Source: CAVVJA01 sp963801715 (GTDB lineage: Bacteria; Actinomycetota; Actinomycetes; Mycobacteriales; Jatrophihabitantaceae). From it: a DNA stretch of 64,000 bases. The stretch lies in the NCBI GenBank assembly GCA_963801715.1, contig CAWDGB010000005.1:272414-336413 (forward strand). Direction: 5' to 3'. Below are positions 42,645-50,734 of this stretch, in pieces. Under the pieces are notes generated by a model that did not search any database, was not told the origin of the DNA, and was given only the letters and a program-made list of their open reading frames with translations. Each line of letters begins with the position of its first letter. Positions within the stretch are counted from its first letter, which is position 1. The translations under genes and the position numbers were made by a program.

Positions 42645-43286
42645 TCATTTCCGCCGTCGGATCACGATGACGGTGGTCGGCGACGCGAGCAAGTCAACGC
42701 CGCACAATACGACATGCTGGTCAACACCTCCGAGCCGGCTGATGGCGTCGCGATGCTCGTCGAGTTCTTGCGCTCCGCGGCGACCTTTCAGTGCCAACAG
42801 GTGTCCACCAGGTTTTAGGAGCGGCAAGCACCACGCGGCCAAGCGATCCAGCGGAGCAACGGCTCGCGCCGTCACCCAGGCCACCGGCGCTACCCGACGG
42901 ATGACGGCGCGCTCTTCGGCGCGACCGCGCACCACGCTGACCCGCCCCGCGAGCGCCAACGCGGCTACTGCTTCCTCGAGAAACGTCACTCGGCGGGCCA
43001 TGGGCTCGACGAGGTCGATGCGCAGATCAGGCCGTGCGCAGGCAAGGACGATGCCGGGTAGCCCAGCTCCCGACCCGATGTCCACCACTCGCGCGGCACG
43101 CGGTAGCAACTCGCCGACCACCGCGCAGTTCAGCAGGTGCCGTTCCCAAATCCGTGACGCCTCGTGCGGACCCAGCAATCCGCGCTCCACGCCGGACGAC
43201 GTGAGCAATTCCGCGTAGCGGCAGGCCAGGGGCAAACCAGGCCCGAAGATCCGCTCAGCTACCTTAGGCGGCTCGGCCTCGCTCAG
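42645..43286 (-). CDS. rsmG: 16S rRNA m7G527 methyltransferase, probable CTG start
   Basis: A 213-residue SAM methyltransferase that modifies G527 of 16S rRNA (also called GidB). The SAM-binding motif is ARVVDIGSGAGLPGIVLA, and the typical RIWERHLLNC precedes it. The frame has no ATG or GTG that would include the conserved N-terminus (AERIFGPGLPLACRYAELL). A TTG at 43235 would cut it off, but CTG at 43286 is preceded by GGGAG with a five-base gap and adds 17 residues, matching the length of mycobacterial GidB. It lies 17 bases after jag and belongs to the origin operon. Confidence 0.9.
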   Translation of the reverse strand: MSEAEPPKVAERIFGPGLPLACRYAELLTSSGVERGLLGPHEASRIWERHLLNCAVVGELLPRAARVVDIGSGAGLPGIVLACARPDLRIDLVEPMARRVTFLEEAVAALALAGRVSVVRGRAEERAVIRRVAPVAWVTARAVAPLDRLAAWCLPLLKPGGHLLALKGRRGAQELDEHRDAISRLGGVDQHVVLCGVDLLASPTTVIVIRRRK

Positions 43287-43303
43287 CGCGACTCCCTGCG
43301 CCC

Positions 43304-43840
43304 CTACTGATCGATGAGCACGACGACCTGACGTTGCGGTTCCTCGCCCTCGGACTCGCTCCGCACGCCGTCGATCGTGGCAATAACGTCGTGCACGACT
43401 TTCCGCTCGAACGGGTTCATCGGCGTAAGTCGCACCGGATCGCCGCTGTCGAGCACCGTTCGAGCCGTCTGCGCAGCCAGCGCGCCAAGTTCTTTGCGCC
43501 GCGCCTGACGATGTCCGCTTATATCAAGCATGAGCCGACTCCGGGTGCCGGTCTTCTGCTGGACGGCCAGCCGGGTGAGCTCTTGGAGCGCGTCCAAGGT
43601 CTCGCCATTCGAGCCGACCAGAGACTGCAAGCCGGTACCGACGATGGCAACGACGGCGCGGTCGTTCTCGACGTCGAGGTCGATGTCCCCGTCGTAATCG
43701 ATGATGTCGAGCAGTCGCTCGAGGTAATCCGCGGCGATGTCGCCCTCTTGCACGAGCAAGCCGGTTGAGACACGGTCGGAGGCCACGACGGAGCTGTCGA
43801 CGGTGTCGTCGGTCGCGGCCAAGTCATCAATCTCAGTCAC
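43304..43840 (-). CDS. jag: Jag/KhpB RNA-binding protein (KH and R3H domains)
   Basis: A 178-residue protein. An acidic N-terminal region is followed by a KH domain (GDIDLDVENDRAVVAIVGTGLQSLVGSNGETLDALQELTRLAV) and an R3H domain with the signature Arg..His (GALAAQTARTVLDSGDPVRLTPMNPFERKVVHDVIATIDGVRSESEGEEPQRQVVV). Jag/KhpB binds RNA and sits beside YidC in most bacteria. It starts with ATG at 43840 in the same operon as rsmG and yidC. Confidence 0.92.
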   Translation of the reverse strand: MTEIDDLAATDDTVDSSVVASDRVSTGLLVQEGDIAADYLERLLDIIDYDGDIDLDVENDRAVVAIVGTGLQSLVGSNGETLDALQELTRLAVQQKTGTRSRLMLDISGHRQARRKELGALAAQTARTVLDSGDPVRLTPMNPFERKVVHDVIATIDGVRSESEGEEPQRQVVVLIDQ

Positions 43841-43904
43841 GGAATGTAGTTACCCTTTCTCGTAGCGTGGCAACATTCTGATCGGTAACCAGGCTACGGC
43901 GCGA

Positions 43905-45036
43905 TTACCGTCGCTTTTTGGACTGATTCGGACGCTTCCCGCCCGGGCGGCTCGAACTGCCCGCGCCCTGCCGGTTGGGCCGTTGTCCCGGACGCGGTGT
44001 GCTCGACCGTGGCGCGGATCCGCTCGATCCTCCGCTCGCGCCGCCCCCTGACGCTGTCGCGCCGTCGGGATTGTCCGCGGCGGATCCGGCGGAGCTGCCG
44101 TCCGGTGTTTCGGGCGGCGGGGTGACAACCCGTCGGTCAGTACGGACCGGTTTCTGCCCGGGCTTCGGGGCAAGGCTCTTCCCGAGCTCACCTACTGGAG
44201 GTGCCTCTTTGGGAACGTGCGGATGGAACTTGTTGATGTAGAGCTGTTGGCCCATGGTCCAGACGTTGCTCGTGAACCAGTACAGCAGCACGCCCAGCGG
44301 GAAGAACAAGCCTGAGAACAGCACGCTCACTGGGATGCCAACCAGCATGAGTCGCTGGACGGTCGCCGCGGTCCCGACCGGAACGGTCACCTGTGACTGG
44401 CGGACCAGGATCTGCGTGTAGAACGTCGCCGCAGCGCTAATGACGACCAGCACGATGATCACCACTCGAGTCGCGGTGAGATCGCCGTGCATTTGGGCGA
44501 TTTCGGCTGGTGTGTCCCGTAACGACCCCGCCAGCGGCGCGCCACCGGTCGGTCCTGCGCCGAACAACCGCGCCGTGGCTGCCTGGCACGTCTCGACCGG
44601 GGTGAAGCTGTAGAGGCTGAGCTTCGGGTTGGTGGAACTGGCGGCTCTCGCACAGACCGACCGAGTTGGACAGATGCCGCAGTACGTGGAACAGCGAAAT
44701 GAAGATCGGGATCTGCAGCAGCATCGGCAGACAGCCGGCGAGTGGATTGAATCCCTCCTCCTGCTGCAGGCGCATCATCTCCCGCTGCTGGGCCTGCCGG
44801 TCGTTCTTGTACTTCTCCTTGATCGCCTGCAGCCGGGGCTGCATCTCCTGCATGTTGCGCTGGTAGTGCACTTGCTTGAGGAAGAACCGGAACAGCGCCA
44901 CCCGCGCGGTGATCACCAGGAAGATGATCGACAGCGACCAGTTCAGTCCGCTCCCGCTGCTCAGACCAAGAAAGGTGAACAGGTCGTGCCAGCGCAGCAA
45001 CACCCACGAGACGCCGGTGTAGAGGAAGTCCAACAT
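43905..45036 (-). CDS. yidC: Membrane protein insertase YidC, split by an apparent +1 frameshift
   Basis: The coding sequence lies in two overlapping frames. The first, from ATG 45036, reads the first helix and loop up to LPMLLQIPIFISLFHVLRHLSNSVGLCESR and then turns to nonsense until 44437. The second continues SSTNPKLSLYSFTPVETC... with the C-terminal helices (VVIIVLVVISAAATFYTQILV, LMLVGIPVSVLFSGLFFPLGVLLYW) and a Gly/Ser/Pro-rich basic tail, to 43905. Removing one base near 44640-44643 (GGCG on the plus strand) restores one frame of about 376 residues. YidC is essential, so this could be a sequence error, a mutation with a second copy elsewhere, or unusual decoding. AGGAG precedes the start. 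Confidence 0.85.
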
Positions 45037-45051
45037 GGGCGGTTCTCCTAG

Positions 45052-45295
45052 GAGGGGACTGAACGATGCTGCTCGTCGCGAGCGGCGGCCGGGTATGTGA
45101 GATGCAAGGAGGAGGAGGCCATACCCGAAGGTATCGACGACGCCGGGGTCCCCGCGAAATCGCGCGGCGATCCCGGGTCCCCGCGAAATCGCGCGGCGAT
45201 TTCGTGGGGTGGTTTGGTGAGGTGGGACGAGGAGAACAAAGCAGATCGCGTAGCTGGGTCACGCGCAGCGCAGCGATGCATTGTTCAGTCCCCTC
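45052..45295. mobile_element. MITE-like element inserted between yidD and yidC
   Basis: A 244-base element with 18-base terminal inverted repeats, GAGGGGACTGAACGATGC at the left and, as the complement at the right, GAGGGGACTGAACAATGC (17 of 18 identical). CTAG occurs outside both ends (45048-45051 and 45296-45299), consistent with target duplication, although the surrounding CCTAGG is itself palindromic. Removing the element joins the yidD stop TAG directly to GGAG and the yidC ATG at 11 bases, the expected native spacing. There is no transposase-size gene. Inside are two tandem 29-base repeats. Confidence 0.7.
45147..45204. repeat. Two tandem 29-base repeats inside the element
   Basis: Two head-to-tail copies of a 29-base unit that begin GGTCCCCGCGAAATCGCGCG. 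The first 25 bases are identical, and the endings differ (ATCCCG versus ATTTCG). Each copy can pair with itself through CGCG/CGCG segments. The position, centred in the MITE-like element, suggests internal duplication. Confidence 0.75.
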
Positions 45296-45664
45296 CTAGG
45301 CGGCCGGGCGAGCGGACGCGGTGTTGTGCGTTCGCGATGCGCGTGGACCGGTCTGACGGGACTTGGCAGCCAGTGCGGGCCGGACGGAACGCGCACGACG
45401 ACGCGAGACCGACATCACTGATGCCGGGCCCGGGGCGGAAACGGCTGGCGGCACTGGATCGTGCCCTCCACGGTGCCACGGGTGACAGCGCCCGAGGCGG
45501 CGAAGCCCCAGCCACACCCCGCGGACGAATCCGAATCGCTCGATTGCCGTTGCGGTATAGACGCTGCAGGACGGGGTGAACCGGCAGGTCGGTGGCCGCC
45601 AGGAGCTCACCCCGACCTGCCAGAGCGCAATGAGCGCGCGCGCAGCGCGAGCGGCCGGGCTCAT
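45296..45664 (-). CDS. yidD: Membrane protein insertion efficiency factor YidD
   Basis: A 122-residue protein. The N-terminal 80 residues carry the YidD signature RALIALWQVGVSSWRPPTCRFTPSCSVYTATAIERFGFVRGVWLGLRRLGRCHPWHRGGHDPVP with its three conserved cysteines. The C-terminal basic tail of about 40 residues is not conserved. Its ATG overlaps the rnpA stop by four bases. The stop codon TAG lies within the CTAG flank of the inserted element, which now separates yidD from yidC by 259 bases. It helps YidC-mediated insertion. Confidence 0.93.
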   Translation of the reverse strand: MSPAARAARALIALWQVGVSSWRPPTCRFTPSCSVYTATAIERFGFVRGVWLGLRRLGRCHPWHRGGHDPVPPAVSAPGPASVMSVSRRRARSVRPALAAKSRQTGPRASRTHNTASARPAA

Positions 45665-46026
45665 ACCGCTCCTCCAGCTCGCTCCAGTCGCATCACCCGG
45701 CGGAGCGCTCCGTCGAGGTCATCACCCAACGACCGGTAGTCGTCCGCTGCGGCGGTAGGCAACGCACGAACGACCGTCCCCGATCCGGCCGGGAGCACGG
45801 CAAGTCGCGATCGGAGCTGGGCGCGCAGCCGCCGACGTACCTGGTTGCGGACAACGCTGCCGCCGACGGCAGACCCTACGACCAGCCCGACACGTGGTGC
45901 CGCGTCCCGGGCGGTCAGGGTTGGCTGGTGGTACAGCACAACGCTGCCGCGGCGGGCCCGCGCCCCGTGGTGAATCACCGTTGCGAACTCATGCGATCGC
46001 CGCATCCGATTGGCAGACGGAAGCAC
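45661..46026 (-). CDS. rnpA: Ribonuclease P protein component
   Basis: A 121-residue basic protein that assists the RNase P RNA in maturing tRNA 5' ends. The family start MLPSANRMRRSHEFATVIHHGARARRG and the conserved RNR region VVRNQVRRRLRAQLR are clear. It lies between rpmH and yidD in the classic origin order. The ATG at 46026 lies 25 bases after the rpmH stop. Confidence 0.95.
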   Translation of the reverse strand: MLPSANRMRRSHEFATVIHHGARARRGSVVLYHQPTLTARDAAPRVGLVVGSAVGGSVVRNQVRRRLRAQLRSRLAVLPAGSGTVVRALPTAAADDYRSLGDDLDGALRRVMRLERAGGAV

Positions 46027-46051
46027 GGGATGCGGTGTGTCAACGAGCGGA

Positions 46052-46189
46052 TCAGGCTGATAGCTCGCTGCGGCCCTTACGGCGGCGCGCAGCGATGATG
46101 GCCCGTCCGGCGCGGGTCCGCATGCGTAGTCGGAAGCCGTGCGTCTTGGCCCGCCGGCGGTTGTTGGGCTGAAAGGTCCGCTTGGTCAC
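46052..46189 (-). CDS. rpmH: 50S ribosomal protein L34
   Basis: A 45-residue, strongly basic ribosomal protein, too short for many gene finders. It reads VTKRTFQPNNRRRAKTHGFR and continues to KGRSELSA, the classic L34 sequence. The start is GTG at 46189 with GGAG eight bases before it. The gene is divergent from dnaA, with the 456-base gap between them containing DnaA boxes. Confidence 0.97.
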   Translation of the reverse strand: MTKRTFQPNNRRRAKTHGFRLRMRTRAGRAIIAARRRKGRSELSA

Positions 46190-46645
46190 GGTGAGACTCC
46201 ATCGGTCGTCAGGTGTTTCCGGGCAGGACGTCAGGCCCGTCCCTGAACCGGTATCGACTCTCTACGGTACCGGATCGGCCACGGACCGAGCCAAACCGTG
46301 TCCGCCCTATCTCGTCGGCTCCCCACCGGAATCATGGGACGCATGCATGTCACTGGATCGCCTAGCACAGCTGGGTTAACTCCGTGGTCAGCGACACGCC
46401 GGACGGGATTGTCCCGCGCGTCGTCCGGCTGTTACGTTGACCAGCCGTGCCGCCCGCCGAAGCACGGCACATCCTCACTGGGTTCTCCCCATAGCCTGCC
46501 GAGGGACATGCACAGGCTGTGGACAGGGCTGTGGACAGCCATTTTTCGAACGGCAGTTCGACTCGCACCTGATGTGCGAGGTCGCGAGGCTCCGTGAGAT
46601 CGTGTCGACGGTCGGCGGTAAACGGGTGGGAGTGGACACGGCGAA
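46190..46645. promoter_or_regulatory. rpmH-dnaA intergenic region with DnaA boxes
   Basis: A 456-base non-coding stretch holding the divergent promoters of rpmH and dnaA. Two tandem near-consensus DnaA boxes, TGTGGACAG, lie at 46518-46526 and 46530-46538 (complement CTGTCCACA, one mismatch from TTGTCCACA). They are placed to let DnaA repress its own gene. No protein-coding signal is seen. Confidence 0.7.
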
Positions 46646-48097
46646 GTGGACGACAGTACCGACCTGGCTCGTGTCTGGACACGCGCAGTTTCCCGCTTCG
46701 ACGACAACACGATTCGCCCCCACCACAAGGCCTGGATCGGTCTGACCCGGCCCGTCGGGCTGGTCGAGGACACCGCTCTCATCGCGGCGCCGAACGAGTT
46801 CGCCCGGGACTACTTGGAAAATCGGCTCCGGCCGATGATCGCGTCGGTGCTCAGCGACGAGCTGGGCCGGGAGATCCATGTCGCGGTCACGGTGCAGCCG
46901 CAGGACGAGCCCAACGACGCCAACGACTTCTTTGACAGCGTGTCCGGCGAGCCGGAAGACCGCTTTGCCCCGGACTCGATGTATGACGAGTGGACGGCTC
47001 AGCTCCGATCAGTCGGGCCGAACGGCGGCGACCGCCCCCGGGACGCGACGCCAGCAGATCGGGAAAGCCGGCTGAATCCCAAGTACACACTCGAAACATT
47101 TGTTATCGGTGCAAGTAACCGGTTCACCCATGCGGCTGCGGTTGCCGTGGCCGAAGCGCCCGCGAAGGCGTACAACCCGCTATTCATTTACGGTGATTCC
47201 GGCCTCGGCAAGACCCACCTATTGCACGCGATCGGTCATTACGCGCAGCGTCTCTTTCCCGGTCTCAAAGTTCGCTACATCAGCAGCGAGGAATTCACCA
47301 ACGACTTCATCAACTCGCTGCGGGACGACAAGATGCCTGCGTTCCAGAGTCGCTACCGGTCAGTCGACTTGCTGTTGATCGACGACATCCAGTTCCTCGA
47401 ACGAGCCGAGCGCACGCAAGAAGAGTTCTTCCATACATTCAACACATTGCACAACGCCAACAAGCAGATCGTGATCAGCTCTGACCGATCGCCACGGCAG
47501 TTGTCAACTTTGGAGGACCGACTTCGGACTCGATTCGAATGGGGCCTCATCACAGATGTACAGGTGCCAGACCTCGAGACGCGCATCGCGATTCTCCGCA
47601 AGAAGGGGTCGCAGGAGGGAATGAACCCGCCGCCTGAGGTCCTCGAATTCATCGCTACGAAAATACAGAGCAACATTCGTGAGCTCGAGGGTGCGCTTAT
47701 TCGAGTTACGGCATTCGCCAGCCTTAACAAACAAGACGTCGAAATGGGTCTGGCCGAGATCGTGCTCAAGGATCTCGTGAGCACCACGGAAGGCACAGAG
47801 ATCACGGCAGCCACGATTATGGCGGTGATCGCCGAGTACTTTTCGGTGTCGATGGACGACCTGACCGGTGCGTCCCGCAGTCGGGTGCTGGTACAGGCCC
47901 GGCAGATCGCGATGTACCTCTGCCGCGAGCTCACCGAACTGTCGTTGCCGAAGATCGGTCAGACGTTCGGCGGTCGGGACCACACCACCGTCATGCATGC
48001 CGATCGGAAGATCCGATCCTTGATGGCCGAGCGCATGAGCGTCTACAACCAGATCACCGAGCTGACGAGCCGGATCAAAGCTCGAGCGCGCTCGTGA
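46646..48097 (+). CDS. dnaA: Chromosomal replication initiator protein DnaA
   Basis: A 483-residue AAA+ protein that opens oriC. Domain I lies at 1-80, and an acidic linker (DEPNDANDFFDSVSGEPEDR...) covers about 85-145. The ATPase domain has GDSGLGKTH at 183-191 and LLLIDDIQFL as Walker B. The C-terminal DNA-binding domain has the signature GQTFGGRDHTTVMHADRKI. The GTG start at 46646 has GGGAG about 12 bases upstream. It faces dnaN, in the standard order. Confidence 0.98.
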   Translation: MDDSTDLARVWTRAVSRFDDNTIRPHHKAWIGLTRPVGLVEDTALIAAPNEFARDYLENRLRPMIASVLSDELGREIHVAVTVQPQDEPNDANDFFDSVSGEPEDRFAPDSMYDEWTAQLRSVGPNGGDRPRDATPADRESRLNPKYTLETFVIGASNRFTHAAAVAVAEAPAKAYNPLFIYGDSGLGKTHLLHAIGHYAQRLFPGLKVRYISSEEFTNDFINSLRDDKMPAFQSRYRSVDLLLIDDIQFLERAERTQEEFFHTFNTLHNANKQIVISSDRSPRQLSTLEDRLRTRFEWGLITDVQVPDLETRIAILRKKGSQEGMNPPPEVLEFIATKIQSNIRELEGALIRVTAFASLNKQDVEMGLAEIVLKDLVSTTEGTEITAATIMAVIAEYFSVSMDDLTGASRSRVLVQARQIAMYLCRELTELSLPKIGQTFGGRDHTTVMHADRKIRSLMAERMSVYNQITELTSRIKARARS

Positions 48098-48403
48098 GAT
48101 TTCGCCACACCGTCAGGCCATTGCTCACATGGTGTGGGCAAACCTGTGGAAAGCTCGGGGCATGATGTGGACAACGGGCGCACGGGTCTCGGCTTCCACT
48201 AGCAGGCGGCCGTTCGACCAGGTTCCATCCACGCACCGTCCACAGTCAGCCCGTCGGAGTTTACTGGGGCTCGTAACGTTATCCCCAGTGTCCACAACTG
48301 TGATGACGACAACGAGAATCTCTATACCTACAACCAACAACCAGATCATCCACCGTCCATGATCTGAGGACGGACCGATCTGAGCTAAGTCAGTGGAGGC
48401 GGC
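48098..48403. other. Candidate oriC between dnaA and dnaN
   Basis: A 306-base non-coding region with a cluster of DnaA-box-like nonamers. TGTGGACAA at 48166-48174 is a perfect TTGTCCACA on the minus strand. Weaker boxes are at 48133-48141 (TGTGGGCAA), 48145-48153, 48236-48244, 48279-48287 (TTATCCCCA) and 48288-48296. A relatively AT-rich run at about 48300-48350 could be the unwinding element. Position between dnaA and dnaN is where actinobacterial oriC lies. Confidence 0.8.
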
Positions 48404-49564
48404 ATGAAGTTCCGGGTCGAGCGTGACGCGTTGGCTGAGGCCGTAGCCTGGGCCGCCCGGAGCGTGTCTACTCGTCCGACGATCCCGGTGCTTGCGGGCC
48501 TGTTGTTGACGGTCGACGATGCAAGGCTGTCAATATCCGGGTTCGACCTCGAGGCCTCCACCCAGGTCGATCTCGACGTGGCAGCGGGCTCGCCGGGCAG
48601 CGCGCTCGTCTCGGGTCGGCTACTTGCCGACATCAGCCGGGCCCTCCCACCGCATCCGGTTGAAGTAGCAGTCGACGGCGCCCGCCTGACCATCTCATGC
48701 GGTTCGGCGCGATTCACGTTGCCAACCATGCCGGTGGAGGACTATCCGACTCTGCCCAGCATGCCTACGACCGCAGGCACCGTTGATGGCGAGACATTCG
48801 CCGCTGCCGTCGCCCAAGTGGCAGTTGCTGCCGGTCGGGACGACACGTTGCCAATGCTGACTGGTGTTCGGCTGGAGATCGATGGTGACCGGCTCACGCT
48901 CGCTGCGACCGACCGGTACCGGCTGGCGGTCCGAGAGCTGGGTTGGCAGCCGAGCTCCCCGACGGCCGCACCGGCTGCAGTGCTGGTGCCAGCGCGCACG
49001 TTGGCCGACTCGGCGAAAAGCCTTGCGCACAGCGATGTTTTGACGATCGCGTTGTCAGCACCGGGATCGGCCGGCAGCCCTGGCGAAGGAATCATCGGTT
49101 TTTCCGGGAGTTTCACCGGCCGCGCCAGTCGGGCCACGACGCGTCTGCTGGACGCGCAGTTCCCGCCGTATCGGACGCTCCTTCCAACGGAGTGGTCGGC
49201 GACCGCCGAGGTTCCGGTCGCACCGTTCGTCGAAGCTATCAAGCGGGTTGCGCTCGTCGCTGAACGTGGCACACCGGTCCGACTGGAATTCGCGGAGGGC
49301 GGTGTCGGTCTTACCGCCGGTGGCGAGGACGAGGGCCGAGCCGAGGAGGCCTTGGAGGTCGCCTACGAAGGCGAGCCGATGACGACGGCGTTTAATCCGT
49401 CGTTCCTGCTGGACGGGCTCGGGGCATTGCCGGCGCCAACCGCGCGATTTATGTTTACCTCGCCAAACAAACCGGTAGTGCTGCGCCCGGTATCGACGGG
49501 TGATGCCGGCAAGCTCGACGGCGACTACACGTACTTGATCATGCCGGTGCGGCTGCCCGGCTAG
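48404..49564 (+). CDS. dnaN: DNA polymerase III sliding clamp (beta subunit)
   Basis: A 386-residue ring-forming clamp that holds the polymerase on DNA. It opens MKFRVERDALAEAVAWAARSVSTRPTIPVLAGLLL and has three repeated clamp domains. The C-terminus ends with the typical TYLIMPVRLPG. GTGGAGG precedes the ATG. It follows the candidate oriC and is 16 bases ahead of recF, without a gnd gene in between. Confidence 0.97.
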   Translation: MKFRVERDALAEAVAWAARSVSTRPTIPVLAGLLLTVDDARLSISGFDLEASTQVDLDVAAGSPGSALVSGRLLADISRALPPHPVEVAVDGARLTISCGSARFTLPTMPVEDYPTLPSMPTTAGTVDGETFAAAVAQVAVAAGRDDTLPMLTGVRLEIDGDRLTLAATDRYRLAVRELGWQPSSPTAAPAAVLVPARTLADSAKSLAHSDVLTIALSAPGSAGSPGEGIIGFSGSFTGRASRATTRLLDAQFPPYRTLLPTEWSATAEVPVAPFVEAIKRVALVAERGTPVRLEFAEGGVGLTAGGEDEGRAEEALEVAYEGEPMTTAFNPSFLLDGLGALPAPTARFMFTSPNKPVVLRPVSTGDAGKLDGDYTYLIMPVRLPG

Positions 49565-49579
49565 TCTCGTGTCGCTCTC

Positions 49580-50734
49580 GTGTACGTCCGTCATCTGTCG
49601 CTCGTGAACTTCCGCAGCTGGGCGGGCGTCGACCTGACACTCGACTCCGGCCCTGCGGTTTTTGTCGGTGCGAACGGACGGGGCAAGACGAATCTGGTAG
49701 AGGCAATCGGCTATCTGGCCACGTTGCGCAGTCACCGGTCGGCGACCGATGCTCCGCTCGTGCGAGTCGGCGCCGAGCGGGCGATCGTTCGAGCAGCCGT
49801 GGTATCCAACCGCGAGACCAGCAGCCGGGAGATGCGGGTCGAAGTGGAGATCACTCCGGGCCGGGCGAATCGAGGGCGAGTCAACGGCACGGCGTTGGCG
49901 CGCGTCCGGGAGGTCCTCGGCGTGGTCCGCGCCGTGGTGTTTGCGCCCGAGGATCTGGCAATCGTGCGCGGTGATCCCGCAGAACGCCGGCGGTTCCTCG
50001 ACGACCTGATCGTTCAACGCAGCCCACGGATGGCCGGCGTGCGGGCCGATTACGATCGGGTGCTCAAGCAACGGGGCGCGCTACTGAAAACAGCCGGTGC
50101 AGCGCGTCGCGGCCGAGATGATGCCGATCTGCGCACACTCGACGTCTGGGATGCCCACCTCGCCGCGCACGGAGGGGAACTGCTCGCGGCCCGCCTCGCT
50201 GCGGTGGCGGCACTTCGGCCACATGCGGTGGCCGCATACGCCCAGGTGGCGCCCACGAGCGTCGAGCTTGATCTTGCCTACGCCAGCTCGCTCGGCGACC
50301 GGCTGCCACCCGGACAACCGCCGGCGCACGTCCTGGAAGCGGAGTTGCTCGCGGAACTGTCCCGGATGCGTAGCCAGGAGCTCGATCGTGGCCAGAACCT
50401 CGTCGGGCCGCACCGGGACGACCTAGAGCTACGTCTCGGGCCCCTGCCAGTGCGGGGCTATGCGAGTCACGGGGAGTCCTGGTCGACCGCGCTGGCCTTG
50501 CGCTTGGGCTGCTACGAGCTGTTGCGCGAGGAGTTCACGGCCGGAGGAACTCCGGTCTTGATTCTCGACGACGTGTTTGCCGAGCTCGATGCGAGCCGCC
50601 GCGAGCAGCTTGCCCTGGCCGCTACCAAGGCTGAGCAGGTGCTGGTGACGGCCGCAGTCGGGTCCGACGTCCCCGACCAGTTGCGAGGCCTGTGGTTCGA
50701 CGTGCAGGAGGGGATGGTGAAACGTGTCGCCTGA
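49580..50734 (+). CDS. recF: DNA replication and repair protein RecF
   Basis: A 384-residue SMC-like ATPase that helps load RecA at gaps. It begins with YVRHLSLVNFRSWAGVDLTLDSGPAVFVGANGRGKTNLVEAIGYL (Walker A). The C-terminal signature is SHGESWSTALALRLGCYELLREEF with LILDDVFAELDASRREQL (Walker B). The GTG start is 16 bases after dnaN. Its end overlaps the DUF721 gene by 11 bases. Confidence 0.96.
   Translation: MYVRHLSLVNFRSWAGVDLTLDSGPAVFVGANGRGKTNLVEAIGYLATLRSHRSATDAPLVRVGAERAIVRAAVVSNRETSSREMRVEVEITPGRANRGRVNGTALARVREVLGVVRAVVFAPEDLAIVRGDPAERRRFLDDLIVQRSPRMAGVRADYDRVLKQRGALLKTAGAARRGRDDADLRTLDVWDAHLAAHGGELLAARLAAVAALRPHAVAAYAQVAPTSVELDLAYASSLGDRLPPGQPPAHVLEAELLAELSRMRSQELDRGQNLVGPHRDDLELRLGPLPVRGYASHGESWSTALALRLGCYELLREEFTAGGTPVLILDDVFAELDASRREQLALAATKAEQVLVTAAVGSDVPDQLRGLWFDVQEGMVKRVA

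Noticed and set aside
45146..45205. Possible CRISPR array
   Set aside because: There are only two directly adjacent 29-base repeats with no spacers between them and no cas genes nearby.
44459..45262. A 267-codon minus-strand frame crossing the yidC start and the inserted element
   Set aside because: It lies in the wrong frame of yidC and its sequence has no membrane helices or known domain.
46362..46879. Open frames in both directions across the rpmH-dnaA gap
   Set aside because: They overlap the DnaA boxes and the 5' end of dnaA and show no conserved protein signal.
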